The position numbers were made by a program, and so were the translations under genes. The notes beneath the pieces were generated by a model. It saw only the letters and a list, made by a program, of their open reading frames with translations, was not told where the DNA came from and did no database searches. A stretch of DNA of 8,089 bases. It comes from an uncultured Collinsella sp. (GTDB taxonomy: Bacteria; Actinomycetota; Coriobacteriia; Coriobacteriales; Coriobacteriaceae). The stretch is from the NCBI GenBank assembly GCA_900551305.1, contig URVK01000061.1, forward strand, positions 1 to 8,089. The letters run 5' to 3'. Of the stretch, positions 7,660 through 8,089 are shown in pieces (position 1 is the stretch's first letter; each line of letters starts with the position of its first letter).

Positions 7660-8089
7660 ATGGCAGGCCTGTTCAACATCCTTAAGGTCACCGTCAGCGA
7701 GGACAAGATCTGCGCGCACGTGCTGGTGAACCCCGGCATGCCGCTCATGACCTCGGAGGATATCGAGGCTACGGCGCGCGTGTATTACCTGGTGCCGGCG
7801 ATTGCCAAGCACCTGTGCCTGGGTGATTCCGGTCGCGAGTTCCAGGACTGCATGGGCCAGACCGAGCTTTGCCATCTGCTTGAGCATGTGACGGTCGAGC
7901 TCATGAACGAGACCGGTCTTGCCGGTAGCATCTCGTGCGGCCGCACGCGCGTAAGCGAGCACGACGAGCGCGTCTTTGAGGTTAAGCTTTCGTGCCCCGA
8001 CGACGCGCTGGCCATCGGTGCGCTGTCTTCGGCTACCTTTATGATGGACTGGGCCTATCTGCACGCCGACCAGCCTGCCCCCGACGTGG
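7660..8089 (+). CDS. Cyanophycin-synthetase N-terminal-domain-like protein (5' part only)
   Basis: An open frame starts at the ATG at 7660 and continues without a stop to the window edge (143 residues seen). It has a good GGGGAGAG site (7650-7657). The translation begins MAGLFNILKVTVSEDKICAH. It contains ELCHLLEHVTVELMNETG (about residues 71-88) and a later stretch, FEVKLSCPDDALAIGALSSA (about 109-128). The His-Leu-(Leu/Val)-Glu-His-Val-x-(Val/Leu)-Glu-Leu pattern is like the N-terminal domain of cyanophycin synthetase, which primes or binds the polymer end. The rest of the gene is not in view, so it cannot be told whether ATP-grasp and Mur-ligase-like domains follow or whether it is a short stand-alone domain. 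It starts 24 bp after the DUF21-CBS gene and is probably co-transcribed with it. Confidence 0.6.
   Translation, partial: MAGLFNILKVTVSEDKICAHVLVNPGMPLMTSEDIEATARVYYLVPAIAKHLCLGDSGREFQDCMGQTELCHLLEHVTVELMNETGLAGSISCGRTRVSEHDERVFEVKLSCPDDALAIGALSSATFMMDWAYLHADQPAPDV

Overview
The window is about 8.1 kb of GC-rich bacterial chromosome with strongly G/C-ending codons, compact genes and mostly AGGAGG-like ribosome binding sites. GC level, codon style and the short GGGGACAG-type palindromes downstream of the first gene suggest a coriobacterium (Collinsella-like actinomycetota). That assignment is an inference from general appearance; there is no rRNA or other marker gene to prove it. No phage, transposase gene, CRISPR array, tRNA or rRNA was seen.

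Layout. (1) Positions 1-2693 hold the last codons of an upstream gene and a large two-module FtsX-type ABC transporter permease. Its ATPase partner is probably just outside the window. (2) Positions 2694-2945 are a 252-bp intergenic stretch. It contains a tight cluster of palindromic repeats sharing a GGGGAC(A/G)G core, then a promoter with an 8-bp direct repeat. (3) Positions 2946-4151 encode a DUF362 protein with two 4Fe-4S motifs. (4) A near-perfect hairpin at 4199-4237 lies between convergent genes and can serve as a terminator in both directions. (5) Positions 4316-5281 (minus) encode a membrane-anchored alpha/beta hydrolase. Its strong promoter carries two matching 14-bp operator-like palindromes. 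(6) From 5468 rightward lies a plus-strand run: a hemolysin III/PAQR-type seven-helix membrane protein, a CNNM/CorC-HlyC family DUF21-CBS membrane protein, and the 5' part of a gene whose product resembles the N-terminal domain of cyanophycin synthetase. This last gene runs off the end.

How the genes relate. The ABC permease, DUF362 protein and hydrolase each look like separate transcription units. The HlyIII-like gene and the DUF21-CBS gene are 110 bp apart. Both belong to families historically called 'hemolysins' that are now thought of in terms of membrane or metal homeostasis, and the DUF21-CBS gene and the last partial gene are only 24 bp apart. The three may be one loosely linked unit. 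No clearly new multi-gene system is visible. The points most worth following up are the repeat cluster at 2699-2862, the paired operators at 5302-5360, and the truncated cyanophycin-synthetase-like gene at the right edge.
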